Positions 31,906 to 43,699 of a stretch of 64,000 nucleotides of DNA are shown in pieces. Source of the DNA: Pelecanus crispus (lineage: Eukaryota; Chordata; Aves; Pelecaniformes; Pelecanidae). The stretch is taken from NCBI RefSeq assembly GCF_030463565.1, contig NC_134654.1, positions 15,454,202 to 15,518,201 of the forward strand, in the 5' to 3' direction. A program made the translations under genes and the position numbers. The notes under the pieces are model-generated. The model was given only the letters and a program-made list of their open reading frames with translations, was not told the DNA's origin and made no database searches. The stretch's first letter is position 1; each line of letters opens with the position of its first letter.

Positions 31906-34900
31906 TCGCTCTATTTAAATAATGAGAATAATTCCAAGGATGAAAATAATTCCAAGAGAGCTCCTGTGTAAGTAATGTTAGCTTAACTGACTGTGTGCAG
32001 TCAAGGAGAAGTAATGAGCTGACTTCCATTCAGATTTAGAAGGAAAAACATTCCAAGAGAAGACCATTTGTAGGTGAGAAGAAGACTAAGACATCTGTAA
32101 AGGAGAACCCAGAAAACTGCAGACAGCAGCTTCCAGAAAGGAAGATGTGAAAGCCTGCCTGACTGCTCAGGTTGCAGAAGAACTGTAGCACACAACACAC
32201 TGTCCCACCTAACCCTGCAGGTAGCTAGGAGGTGTTGGAGGAGGTCATCCTTTGACAGAATGTTTCTCTGATCAAATGCTAGCAGCAGATACAAATCCAC
32301 AGCATGAATGTATGCACTGGCTACCTCTTGAAGAAGAAACTGCAGTTGCAGTGGGGCTCTATTTGGAATTTCTGTGCCCAGCACAGAAGCTGATCTCTGT
32401 CTGTTAATAGCGCCGCATTGACACCTTAGTCCCCAGGTACATGCAATGGAAGATAACATAAAGCAATCACAGATGTGTGGGCTGTGTTTGGTGTGATGGA
32501 GTAAAACATACCTTGAAAGGTGACTGCTATTAATCAAGTAATAGTCAGGAGGATTATTGAAAGCAAGCAAAATTCTCCAAACTATTGCATATAGAGGTTC
32601 AGTCTTTGCACTGAGAATACTTCTGCTAGTGAGTTCAGCTAAAAAAGCACAAAACCTCTCCTTTAAATAGTGATGTCCCCACCATTGTATGACTTCTGCA
32701 AGTGGCACCAGTTGTGTTTCCTTATCCTTCTGTCAGTTGTCTTGTAGCGCAAATATGGTACAAGCTCAGTAGGTCAGGCCCTGCTGTGGTGGTGGCAAGG
32801 TTGAGCATTACACTATTCCAGGCTCAGATTTAAACATTTCACTGTAATACAAAGTAAACAGAAACAGCAACGAACACTGGAGAAGTCCTGTTTCCAGTCA
32901 TGCTACCCATTCAGCATGCCCACCGTTCATAACCATAATCTGTAACTTTTCCTTTTGGAAATTAATGAGAACTAATTCTTAGAGCAGCATCGTCAGCCTT
33001 GTAACCTGTCTAGTTAGAAGGAAATTCCAGGCCCAGTATCTCCATGTCATTGTCATAGAACCACCTTCAGGCCTCCTGCTTATGTCCTCCACTCCTTCCA
33101 CACTGGACCAAGCTGACCAGCACCGCCTGTCTAGTTGCAATAACAGGAAAAGATGCATGGTTGCAAGCCTCTGGACGCCATTTCAGGCCCATTGGTCGTC
33201 TTTTCTTCCCAGAGAGAAGCAACTAACTCAAACACTGTTGGACCATGTGGGAATCAACCAGCAAAGTTCAAGAAGGCATCTTCTTGGGGGTCAGTGTGTG
33301 TGGTGTAAAATTTAACTTTGGCAGCAGTGAATTCCAGTACAGAAACGTAGCTGAGTTGGTGAGCTCCCATCTAAGTCTTTGAAGGAGCACAACATCAAGG
33401 TCACCCTCACACAGTTCATGCTTTCACCATAGCATTGGGTACCTTTGTTACTCTCATTAGATTCCTTTAACCATGCAGCCATCCTAAAGTGGCTGCACCA
33501 TGGATTTCACAGACATTTTGAGGAGGGGTATTCACAGTGGCATAATAGGATAAGCCACCCCTCTTTTCCCAAGCCATCCTGAAGTGTCTCATTGATCACG
33601 CAAAGTCCTCCTCTTCTCTGAAATTTTAGTCAGATCACTAAGCAGCAGCCAGCCGGCTGTTCTTCCTCCTGGAAAACATCTCAGCACGGCTTGTGGAGGT
33701 TAAGTCCCATAACTGTTGTGAGCCACAATGGATGGCATGGCCTAAACTGAGCTGCCCATTTTTCCAGCTAGCTGCCTCTGCTACCCTGGCTGTTCTCGTT
33801 AGCTGCTCCTTTCCCAGTAGTTCCTCCAGCTAGTTACTCCTTCCTCCACCAATCTGTCCATCCAGGCCTTCTTACTTTACACTGTCACCCCCAACCGCTC
33901 GTGCCCTGCTGGCAGTTCTAGATAGCTGCTAGCTGAAGGGATTACCTTCAGCACTGATGACCAAGCAACTTCTTCCAAATCTTCTGCCCTTAGCAAGACC
34001 CCATGGAGCAACCAGAAGGCACAAAGTCTGTGCTGCTGAATGGGCCTGATTGAAAGAAACTGATGTGCCTGTGCACAACAGTAACGTGTCCTTCCCATTC
34101 TGGCATGCCTATCATTTTGACGGACATGCTCCTAAATACCACCAACTACAAAGCACAAAGATCAAACATACTTTGGGCCTGCCCACTGGTTCCTTGTGTC
34201 ACACTGTGCTTCCTGTTGGCAGTGAAGCCTGTGACCATCTGCAAGCAGGAAGGTGTCTGTTGGCCCTGCACACTGCAGGAGGGATACTGATTGGTACCAG
34301 GCAGTGGACATGGCTGCCAGAACTCAGACCTCAGCTAGCTCTTTGAGGCTTGACAGAAAACTATTCCTTGACTTGGGCCCCACAGCGTTTGTTCCCAGAC
34401 AATGTGGGCTTTCCCCCCAGTTGCTGCTGGAACCTTTGTTTCATGTAGGTATTACACATAACTGTGAAGTTCAATACTTAACATGTCCCTGGTAAAGTAA
34501 TAAGCCACCCCCAGAAACATCAAAGGCCAGGAGGGAGTCAAACCCTCTCTCAGCTGTTGCCAAAGTGCTTCTGTGAGACAGAGCTGAACCTGCTACTCTT
34601 CTGCTAAGCCCAGAAAGATGGGATAGAGTTTGTGGTTCTGGTAGGTGACTTTAAAAAAGCAGTCCCTGTGGGATTTGCAGCATGCTGGTGTTATCAGCCA
34701 TGCTGTCTGGATTAGCAGAGCATGCCTGTAGGGATCAATGCACCCTGTGAATCACCAGTGGATTGTATGACATGGAAGATCTAGCTTCAGGCTAGTGCGT
34801 AGCAAGGCAGACTTGACAGAGGACACTGGCTGCTGAAGTTACAGCAGAGGTGAGGTGTCAATGTGTCACCAACGCAACCACAACTCCTTCCTTCCTTCCA

Positions 34901-37900
34901 GATATTTTCATTTGCTTCACAGAGTGGATTTCCTATGCACAGGGTTAATGGGATGGTGTCTCTTGTGGGTGATGTTGTATGGCACTTCTTAGGTGAAAAA
35001 ATAAAGGTATTGTAAACCTCCATTCAGTAATGGGCAGGGATTGCATTTGTTCAGCACTGAACCCAAGGTGCTTAGAGGTGAAGCAAAAGCATTTCCAGCC
35101 TGAGCAGAGACAAGAAGTGCAGCTTTCAAATGGTGTTGTCAGTTTATGCTGCAATTATTTGTTAGGCATGCTGAGAGAGACATCACCAGACCCGATGGGC
35201 AGTCTGACAGAGAATGCCCAGCCTCCACTTCAGCAGTGTTTCTTCAGACAGCAGTCCACTGTGTAAAAGGAGAACTCCCAGAAATACTAGCCCAAGCTGA
35301 ACAGAAATGCCAGCACCCTAATCCTTTGGAGGAAAACTCCTCTTCCCTGTCCTTCTGCTAAGACATGGCTGAGTGCTGGAGCCTGCACATGGTACAGACA
35401 CTTTCCTCATTAAGAAGCCTGTTTATTCTGCTGATGGGCATTGAGTCATGTGGAATTAAATACAAGGAGTGCTTTCTCCATGCCCAGCATACCAGGTCTG
35501 CTCCACGTAGGTGTCTGTGGCATATCTCGTTAAGATATATCCTATCTCAGGATAGCCATGAGGAGACTGGGGTGGCCTTTTGCTATCTCCTCATGCTGCT
35601 TCTCCACTCAGGGACAAATTTCTGCAGGTCTTCCCTGACCTCACAGCAGGGAAAAGGGAATGCACCTTTCCTCTATGGAGTCTGATTCACAGCTTTTTCT
35701 ATTGGTCGTGTATTCTCTTTCCAGTGATGACATTCTTACATGGCTTCCTGTAGCCTGGAAAAGACTGAGCATCTCAGTGGAGAAGGACCAGATTGTCTAA
35801 CTGAAAAGGTAAGCTGAGTGGCTGGTAGGACAGACCTGTCATTTGAAGCTGGGCTGCACTTGAATGAGTGCCCAAGTTGAACAGTTACTCAGACGCCTCT
35901 TATGTTCTCAGCTAACACCTCTGGAAGCAATCGCTGCTGGGCAGCAGGCCCTGCCTGAGAAGGTGACCTTCTGAATGCCCTTTCCATCACCCATCAAAGC
36001 AACTGGAGGGCTCCTGCTACAGGGCAGGTGAGGAAGGGAACAGGCCTCTTGGGTAAGAACAGGGAACAAAATGGGTCAGAAATGAAGCAATGATGGCAAC
36101 GTGCCACCAGATAACCAGCAGCCATAGTGTCAGGGTGCTATAACAGTGCTTGCATCCCCTGTCCTGAGGAGATTCCTTGCTTACCCCACTAAGCGCTGCT
36201 GGCAACGCACCTTTCTCTCCATGAGACTTGTGCTTGGCAAGGTCTGAGTTTAGCCCTAGAGACGGGGACATTGTTTGAGCTCTAAGCAAGTAGATTTGGG
36301 AAAATGTATCTCATATCCTCTCCAGCTCAAGCTGCAATGGCCACTTCATTTGGTCACTGCTTTGCCAGGCAGCACAGGTATATATTGCCTTCCTTCCAGA
36401 TCAGTCTCTTCAGCTCCCTGAGAAGTGCCTCCAGTTAGCCGGCATCTTGCAGGGTGACTCATAGGGTCTCAGAGAAGAGCCATCCCATGACCCCACATGG
36501 CTCTTGGCCTCACACATTAGCTAAGCTTGGAATTTATCTCTTTGGGTTCTGATTCCAAAGCTTTCATGCATGCTGGACTGCGTTTCCCCAGCAATACTGT
36601 GTTGATGTTGGGGTTGTGCTGCTGGCATGGCAAGGGGGGTGTGGCACGCCTATTCTGTGGGAGGTGTAAGAGCACTGTCATGAGACCCCAAGAGCAAGGC
36701 TCCAGTGCTAGGTAATTCCTCTACTCCATGGCGGGAGGTGTGACAGGGAGCTCTACTCTGCTTATGGAGCTGGAAATGTTCCTGGATTTCCATCAGAGGG
36801 ATTCACTGGTGCCTGTAGAATAGGGCAGCTGAATTGAGCTTCTCTGACAAAATTGTCGGTGAAAGGGATTTCCAGAGTCTGGTGCTGGTCACCTTGCTGG
36901 TGCTATTACTGGAATGCTGCTTTTGTGCTTGGGAGAGACAGCGTGCTATTTCTTATTCAGATTGTCATAGATCCATGATCCTCTGCAGTCCATATGGGGA
37001 ACACACCAACTGCATCTATTTAAAACTTTCTCTGAGACATTATCCTTCATGGTCTCTTATGTATTTCCCCACTTTGCATCAGCACTTAACAGGTGACAAC
37101 AGCCTGACTCCAAAAATATCATGTCAGGGGAAAATAGTTCCTATTCTCCATGTATGTCGGCAAATCCCAAGCCAACAAAAAGTAACCTTCAGTGTCTCAT
37201 TCAGTGGTGTTTTACTTAGATGCTTATTATCTGCTATGCTCAACAGGCATTGTCTGTCACAGATTCATCAGCAGAGCATCAGTACATGGGACAGATCAGA
37301 ATTAGCTGACAGTGGTGTTATAAGTAACGTGCCTTGAGATTTATAGCGTAAGTTTAAGCAAGTACATGGTTACAGTTGATAAGATATTCCTCAGAATCTG
37401 TCGCATAAGTGCACCAAAGTTGCTGCCAAGCCTAGGAGTATTTTCAGGGCATTTCAGTGTGAGAACAGCTGCTGGATGTTTTTCTCCAATTTGTCAATTT
37501 CATTTTCTCCCATTTTATTTTTCATCCTGATGGTGGCCTCTGAAATTGCTTGGTTGCCCTTTTCCCCACCGGTTCCTGGGCCCTGTGTTATTTTCAGAGA
37601 GTGTAATCATAGTATCATGTGACCACAATCATTAAGCTGTGCAAAGAGGCAGTGAGTGACATGGCAGCTCAACAGCAGCAGGCCTGATGTCCCATGTTTC
37701 CTGCCTTACCCCCAGTCACTGAAGCTCTGCATTCCCTAGCAGACTTTGCTGGGCAGCTCTTCTCCATGCTTGTACCTGTCAGTACTTTGGCTGCTGGTTG
37801 ATGACTGTTAGTATTCTGAGTGAGCAGCATACTCACAGCCCCTTAGAACTTTCTTCAGATCTGTAAAGGTGGAGCACAGGACAGATGGATTTTGTTCCAT

Positions 37901-39375
37901 AATAACAACTAGGAACACTGGGTTTTCGCAATGAGCTGCCTTCCCAAGAACACAGAGGTGATGGGCTTCCAGGTTCCCAGATTGGAAGAAGGTGAGGGGC
38001 AGAATGTTGTTGTCCCACTGTAGCCCTGCTCTGCTTCTGTGTATGAACAGTGAATGTTTAGGTAGGCTTTCCTTGGGTTCACAGTGCCAGTTTCACATCC
38101 ACTTCATGGGGGCAAATGTTGTGATCACTTGTGTGTTTTAAGCCAGCACAAAGGTAGACCGTGAGAGTGACTCCTGTACAGCTCGCTGTATAGAAGGCTT
38201 CCTCTGAGGCAGCTGCTCTGTTCCTGGTGGGGAGGCCATGTCCCAGGAGAGGATGGCAAGAACCCAGGGTTCTGGGTTCACACAGTGTCATTCAGCTGAC
38301 TTCACACTCTTGCAGCATGGTGAGGGAGAGCACACCCAGGCCTGCTGCTCATTCTCAATGTTTGAGGCAGAAAAGGAAATGTGCCCAACTGAATCTTTCT
38401 GAGAGAAGAGCAGCATCTTCTAATTTTAGATGTGGACAACTGCGCTGTGCCCTAAGATGGCAATTACAACACATTGCAATGCAGCATGAGGAACATTCAG
38501 TAGTCCATGTGTTCAATACCACTATGGGTTATTAGAGGAAGATTATCCCCAGAGGGAGACATGATCAGGGTGCAGGAGCTTTCCTAGGGAAGTACTGTCC
38601 ATGAGCAAAGCACCCTATGCTCAGCTTTCACTCAATAGCTTTGCACAGCAGTATGTCTCCATGACAGCATTCTGGGACTTTTTTTCCCATGGTACATATG
38701 TTGGTCTTATGTCAGGCCCATGGGTAGAATTTTTGGGCAAGCTCGGTAAGGACCTATACAGTTTGGAGGAATAAACCAGGCTCTTTCTTGGCTGCTTCTC
38801 ACTCCAAGGTAGCTTATGATTACCTCCTGACCTGGTTACTTTGTGCTCAGGTACCAAGAGTGGCGAACCAGCAGAAATACACACCTCTGTAGAGCACACA
38901 AGGCAAGGCAAAGCCACAGCACGTCAGTTTACTTGTGGTGATGGAAAGCCCTGACTGATGCCGTGCACCTCCATTTCTTATGAAGGACAGAACAGGAACT
39001 AACCAGCTTCCAAGACACATTCCAACAAAGCTACTGCCTGTTACACTAAGGAGAAGAGACCCAGTAAGGGACCTCGTATGTCATGTAGTAGTCCTTCTAT
39101 GAATGCATTACCTTTGCTGCAGTGTGGTTTGTGCCAATTCCTTCGCTACAAAATTATCAAAGAAGGTGTCTACTATGTTGCAAAGGGAAACTCTGCACCC
39201 TACTTCACATGCTCAAGCTTCCATGGTAGAGGACATTGCAGGGTCTGTAAAGCAAATTTATGGTTGTATGGAGTAGCCCTGCCATTACATATAACAGGGA
39301 TACTCAGGAAATTCTGTGTGTCATCTAGGCTTTACCCAGTGCCACCTGAAGCTTTGGAGATGTGGTTGTGGATGG
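31906..39375. other. Intergenic DNA with no recognised gene
   Basis: Apart from the unexplained frame at 32001-32708, I see no supported coding region, RNA gene or clear repeat here. Short frames are scattered on both strands without domain signatures. The stretch separates the CR1 cluster from the solo LTR at 39381. Confidence 0.5.
32001..32708 (-). other. Unexplained 235-codon open frame
   Basis: An open frame with a leucine-rich, cysteine-containing translation. I do not recognise a domain, the composition looks like translated non-coding DNA, and no splice or promoter context supports it. It is listed because it is the longest frame in the window that neither a myosin nor a LINE explains. 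It is most likely a chance frame. Confidence 0.12.
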
Positions 39376-39380
39376 GGATT

Positions 39381-39966
39381 TGTGGTGGGTTGACCTTGGC
39401 TGCATGCCAGCTGCCCATGAGCCGCTCTATCACTCCCCTCCTCAGCAGGACAAGATGGGGAGAAAATAAGATGGAAAAAACTCAAAGGTCAAGATAAAGG
39501 CAGTTTAATAAAGCAAAAGCAAAGGCCATGGATGGAAGCAAAGGAAAACAAAAGGTCTATTCTCTACCTCCCATTAGCAGGCGATGTCCAGGCACTTCCC
39601 AGGAAGTAGGTCTTCAGTATGTGTAGTGGTTGCTCTGGAAGACAGATGTCATAATAATGAATGCCCCCCCACTTCCTCCTTTCTCTTAGCTTTTATTGCT
39701 GAGCAGACATCATATGGTATGAAATATCCCTTTGGTCAGTTTGGGTCAGCGGTCCTGGCTATTTCCCCTCCCAGCATCTTGCCCACCCCCAGCCTACTGG
39801 TGAGGGGGGGATGTTGAAGAGACAGCCTTGATGCTGTGTCAGCACTGCTCAGCAGTAGCCAAAACACTGGTGTGTTATCAACACCTTTCTAGCTACAAAT
39901 ACAAAGCACAGCACTATGAGGGCTGCTATGGGGAAAGTTAACTCCACCTTAGCCAGACCCAATACA
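39381..39966 (-). mobile_element. Solo LTR, minus strand, same family as the intronic LTR
   Basis: The plus strand reads TGTGGTGGG to CCAATACA with a 5-bp target duplication GGATT at 39376-39380 and 39967-39971. Read on the minus strand it shares several blocks in order with the LTR at 14375, such as ccaaactgaccaaagg, ataccatatga and an attaaactg near the poly(A) region. It is 586 bp and clearly more diverged, so it is a separate and probably older insertion. Confidence 0.82.
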
Positions 39967-40149
39967 GGATTCTAGAGCCATCCAACAGTAGCTGTGGTCT
40001 TGGAGACAGGCTTGAGCAAGCAAAGCTCGGTACAGAGACACTGTTGCCATGGTAGAGCCATTCAGCAGGCCAGACGGCCTGATGAGCTCTGGTTTTTGGT
40101 GAGGCTGGACCTGGAAGCCAGGTAAGGTGAAGCCCTTCGGACAATGCTG

Positions 40150-40860
40150 TCATAGGCGTGCAGCTATGGAGCTGTCAGTTGCAACTTCCCAGCAGCGTCA
40201 GCGTCCCTTTGGAAGCCAAGGCCATGCTCAGACAGTACACGTTGACTATTGTCAACCCACAGGGCTTCCCAGGGACCTTCGCTTCCCAGGAACTCCACTA
40301 GCAAGCCTTCCTTTGTAACACCATGGCAAGTAAAATTCAGAAGATTTCAGGGACCACCTGCCTCAAGCTTGAGCACTGCAGGCTATAGCTGCGGACTGCT
40401 GACAGCTGAGCAGATGATCACTTCCTAGACTTCCCCTGCACTGCTCTCTGCTGGGGCATGCAGCCCCATGGAAATTGCAATCATAGCTGCAGCCCGAGTT
40501 CACAAGATCTTGTCCTTAAGGACCTTTCGAGTAGTGGGTGGGCATCCAAAGAGCCAACTCTGCAGAGCACAGGCATGTAAACTCAGTAGAGCGACCCAAA
40601 AGCCTACCTCCCTCTTCTCTGCTTCTCTGGTAAACAATCACGTCAGTGTCTTAACCTGGGAGAGTCCAGTAGCATTGTTACTGTGGCAAGCCAAACATCT
40701 GCATAAAAACAGTGGGATTCAACAACTCTGTGTTTGTCCCTGTGTTCCCTTGGGGTGCCTGATTTGGTGGGTGTGTTCTGACTGGCAGCATCATTTTCTA
40801 CCCTCAAAATCCACTTGAGGTGGAGGCTGTCCTTCCTTCCCCTGTCCTATACAGAAAAAT
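40150..40860. repeat. Old diverged repeat, copy 1
   Basis: This stretch aligns in order with 45845-46430 through blocks such as atggagctgtcag, ctgcactgctctctgct, a run of gagcaacccagaagcct type, and actggcagc followed by tcattttc. It is much more diverged than the young duplications. It is either an old segmental copy of array 3' flank or an unrecognised repeat family. Confidence 0.65.
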
Positions 40861-41622
40861 GCACAGACATGCTTTGTGCAGTGGCCTGCCGTTTGGTTCA
40901 CTTCTCAAGAAGTGGATGTCCAGGATTCTGTGCCTGCTCCCAGTCCTAGGAAGGAGTCTGGTTCTCTGTAGGGACTGGAATGAAGCTAGGAGTCAGGAAT
41001 GGTCCCTCATCTGTTCAGGCATGCATCCAGCATGGAAGAGACCCGGTTCTCTACTCCCAGCTGTCTCAATTTTCTCCTTTTTACCCTGATACTTGCCAAG
41101 AGGGAAATGTGTTCTCTGTCCAAATACAAGACGCCACAAAGCCCAGACGTCCTGCAGATGCTTGCCTGCACATTTTCATTTTCTGTTGGCTTTCTTGGGC
41201 ACTGTAAGATCTTGTTAGACCTAGGGTCTTTTTTTGCACAAGTGCCCCTTTTCTCTGTGAAATGAGCAAAAGTTGAGCAGTGCATCTAAAAGTGATATAG
41301 ATAGATGCTGGGTGGAAGCACACCTTTCTTCCTGATGAGAGTGAGCAGAGAATCAGTGTTGTTACACTGGATGCTGTTGTGCAAGTTTGCATTTTTTAAA
41401 GGATTCTCAACCAGTACAGGAAAGGCTGTTTAGGGCAACTCTCAGTTCAGCAGATCAGAGTCACTGTCTCCTCAGACTGCCATGCCATCTCCATTACTAT
41501 CCATTGTGCCCTGCTAGGCCCAGTGCTCAGTGCAGGAACTAGCTCCCGCTTCAAATATCAGCACATGCATGGCAAAGCTGGAAAGAGACACACTGTCAAA
41601 AGTATAAAACATCAACACATAC

Positions 41623-41790
41623 TCTGGCCTCCGCTTCATAATGTGCTTCTTGTTTTCCCTTCATTGCCAGCTGCTCTTCACTTATTTTTTTTCTGACTTG
41701 TATCTGGTTCAGTTAGCATTCATTTCTCACCCAGAGCTCCTTCAGTCTCTCTGGTTTCTGAGAAAATCCTCCAAAGTTGTCTGGTCTTCC
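41623..41790 (-). pseudogene. Possible fossil of MYH rod exon c35
   Basis: The minus strand reads EEQLAMKGKQEA and then EAEAR before a GTATGT donor, resembling the end of exon c35 ([11 protein letters not shown] then LEAR|GT). The plus-strand match actctggcctcc is exact, with about three-quarters identity over the next 45 bases. The first part is scrambled: a ttgtctggtcttc block near 41776-41788 matches the DQT part of c35, with about 70 extra bases between. It lies on the wrong side of the fossil last exon to belong to the same relic, unless rearranged. Confidence 0.45.
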
Positions 41791-42477
41791 TGAAAATAAG
41801 GGACAGAAGTTACATCGAAGCACAGAGGCGGTGGTGCTATGAAAATACCAGCTTAGGCAGACATCTCTGTGTATGTTTTTCTTTTAACATACCATGACAC
41901 TGTCCGTGTGTTTTTCACCCAGAGGCAACACGTAAAGCATAAGAATAATACAGTTGAGATGGCTGATAGAGCACAAGAGAATTCATGGCTGTACATACCC
42001 AGAGTGCTGTTCAGATGAGGGTCTGAATGAAGGAAAAAGTGTTTGCCAATACTCACCATTCTCTTCCCCCCCTCCACAAAATGTATTGTCATGATGTGAC
42101 CCTATGAAATGCCCAACAGCTCTATGACATTCTAGAGCCAAGAGGTGTAGGTGAAGAGAATAGTAGCCAGATTGGGGGGAGAAAAATTGGATAATTGTGG
42201 GGTATCAGGGAAGCACCTAAACAGTGCTGTATCTGTTGTAAATAGGTTGTCTTCCATGCACTTTCCCCTAGCAAGAAAAATACATTATTACTTATACTTT
42301 TAACTGATTGTGAAATAAAAGCATGTGCTACACATCAGACAGCTAATAGACACAAGATAAACATTCAGCAGTAGCCAAAGTTTAAAGATCCCATAGCTAA
42401 CCAGGGAGACAAAAATAGCAAAACAGAGACAGTGAGAAGCAGCTACTCATGTTCTGTTTGCAAAAGATTCTGCGTTT

Positions 42478-42563
42478 TTTATTCTCTAGACATGATTACA
42501 AAGACTCATTGCAGAAGAAAGCAACCGAGAGGTTCATGTTTTGTGCATCCCTCAGGTCACTTT
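42478..42563 (-). pseudogene. Fossil MYH 3'UTR with AATAAA, split off by a CR1
   Basis: The stretch gaggttcatgttttgtgcat followed by ccctcaggtcacttt matches gene 1 near 901-938. A canonical AATAAA (42483-42478) lies at the place aligned with the gene 1 AGTAAA. It continues the fossil exon at 43540-43697 across the inserted CR1. Confidence 0.7.
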
Positions 42564-43516
42564 ATCATAGAATCATAGAATCATAGAACGCTTTGGGTTG
42601 GAAGGGACCCTTAGAGATCATCTAGCCCAACCCCCCCTGCAGTGAGCAGAGACAGCTTTAACTAGATCAGGTTGCTCAGAGCCCCATCCAACTTGACCTT
42701 GAATGTTGCCAGGGATGGGGCCTCTACCACCTCTCTGGGCAACCCATGACAGTGCTTCACAACCCTCATTGTAAAAAACTTCTTTCTAATGTCTAGTCTA
42801 AATCTATTCTTCTTCAGTTTAAATCCATTATTCCTTGTCCTGTCACAACAGGCCTTATTAAAAAGATTCTCCCCATCTTTCCTGTAGGCCCCCTTTAAGT
42901 ATTGGAAGGTCGCAATAAGGTCTCCTTGCAGCCTTCTCTTCTCTAAGCTGAACAACCCCAACTCTCTCAGCCTGGCCTCATAGGAGAGGTGTTCCAGCCC
43001 TCAGATCATTTTGGTGGCCCTCTTCTGGACCTGCTCCAGCAGGTCCATGTCCTTCTTGTGCTGAGGGCTCCACAGCTGGACGCAGTACTCCAGGTGAGGT
43101 CTTACCAGAGCAGAGTAGAGGGGCAGAATCACGTCCCTTGACCTGCTGGCCACGCTTCTTTTGATGCAGCCCAGGATATGGTTGGCTTTCTGGGCTGCAA
43201 GCACACATTGCCGGCTCATGTCCAGCTTTTCATCCACCAGTACTCCCAAGTCCTTCTCCGCAGGGCTGCTCTCAATCTCTTCATCCCCCAACCTGTACTG
43301 ATACCGGGGGTTGCCCCATCCCAGGTGCAGGACCTTGTATTTGGCCTTGTTGAACCTCATGAGGTTCACAGAGGCCCACCTCTCCAGCTTGTCCAGGTTC
43401 CTCTGGATGACATCTCGTCCTTCTGGCATGTCAACTGCACTACTCAGCTTGGTGTCATCTGTAAACTTGCTGAGGGTACACTCAAGCCCACTGTCTATGT
43501 CAGATTAACATATTAA
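42564..43516 (-). mobile_element. CR1 LINE inserted in the fossil MYH 3'UTR
   Basis: The minus strand carries the CR1 3' half: frames 43429-43001 and 42961-42662, with the RLRGDL-type C-terminal region, ending in the catagaat tail at 42566. The sequence cacttt occurs on both sides (42558-42563 and 43517-43522), as a short target duplication would. The MYH 3'UTR match breaks at exactly these points. Confidence 0.88.
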
Positions 43517-43539
43517 CACTTTGCTGCCTCATGACATCC

Positions 43540-43697
43540 TCACTCTTCCTCTTCTATCTTCTTGTTGTGAAACTCCCAGCTTTTCACTCGGAGCTTGTTG
43601 ACCTGTGACTCTGCAATGTCAGCCCGCTCCTCGGCTTCCTCCGGCTCGTGCTGGATCTTGCGGAACTTGGAGGGACAGGTTGACGTTGGACAGCTCC
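43540..43697 (-). pseudogene. Fossil of the last MYH coding exon (c38)
   Basis: This matches gene 1 exon c38 (955-1110) closely, including the KKIEEEE end and TGA stop at 43542-43540. A 4-base insertion near 43673 (ggagggacagg against ggagagg) shifts the frame, and the acceptor side has changed to gctccctcatggg, losing the splice site. No further intact exons follow upstream. It is a remnant of a lost array member. Confidence 0.85.
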
Positions 43698-43699
43698 CT

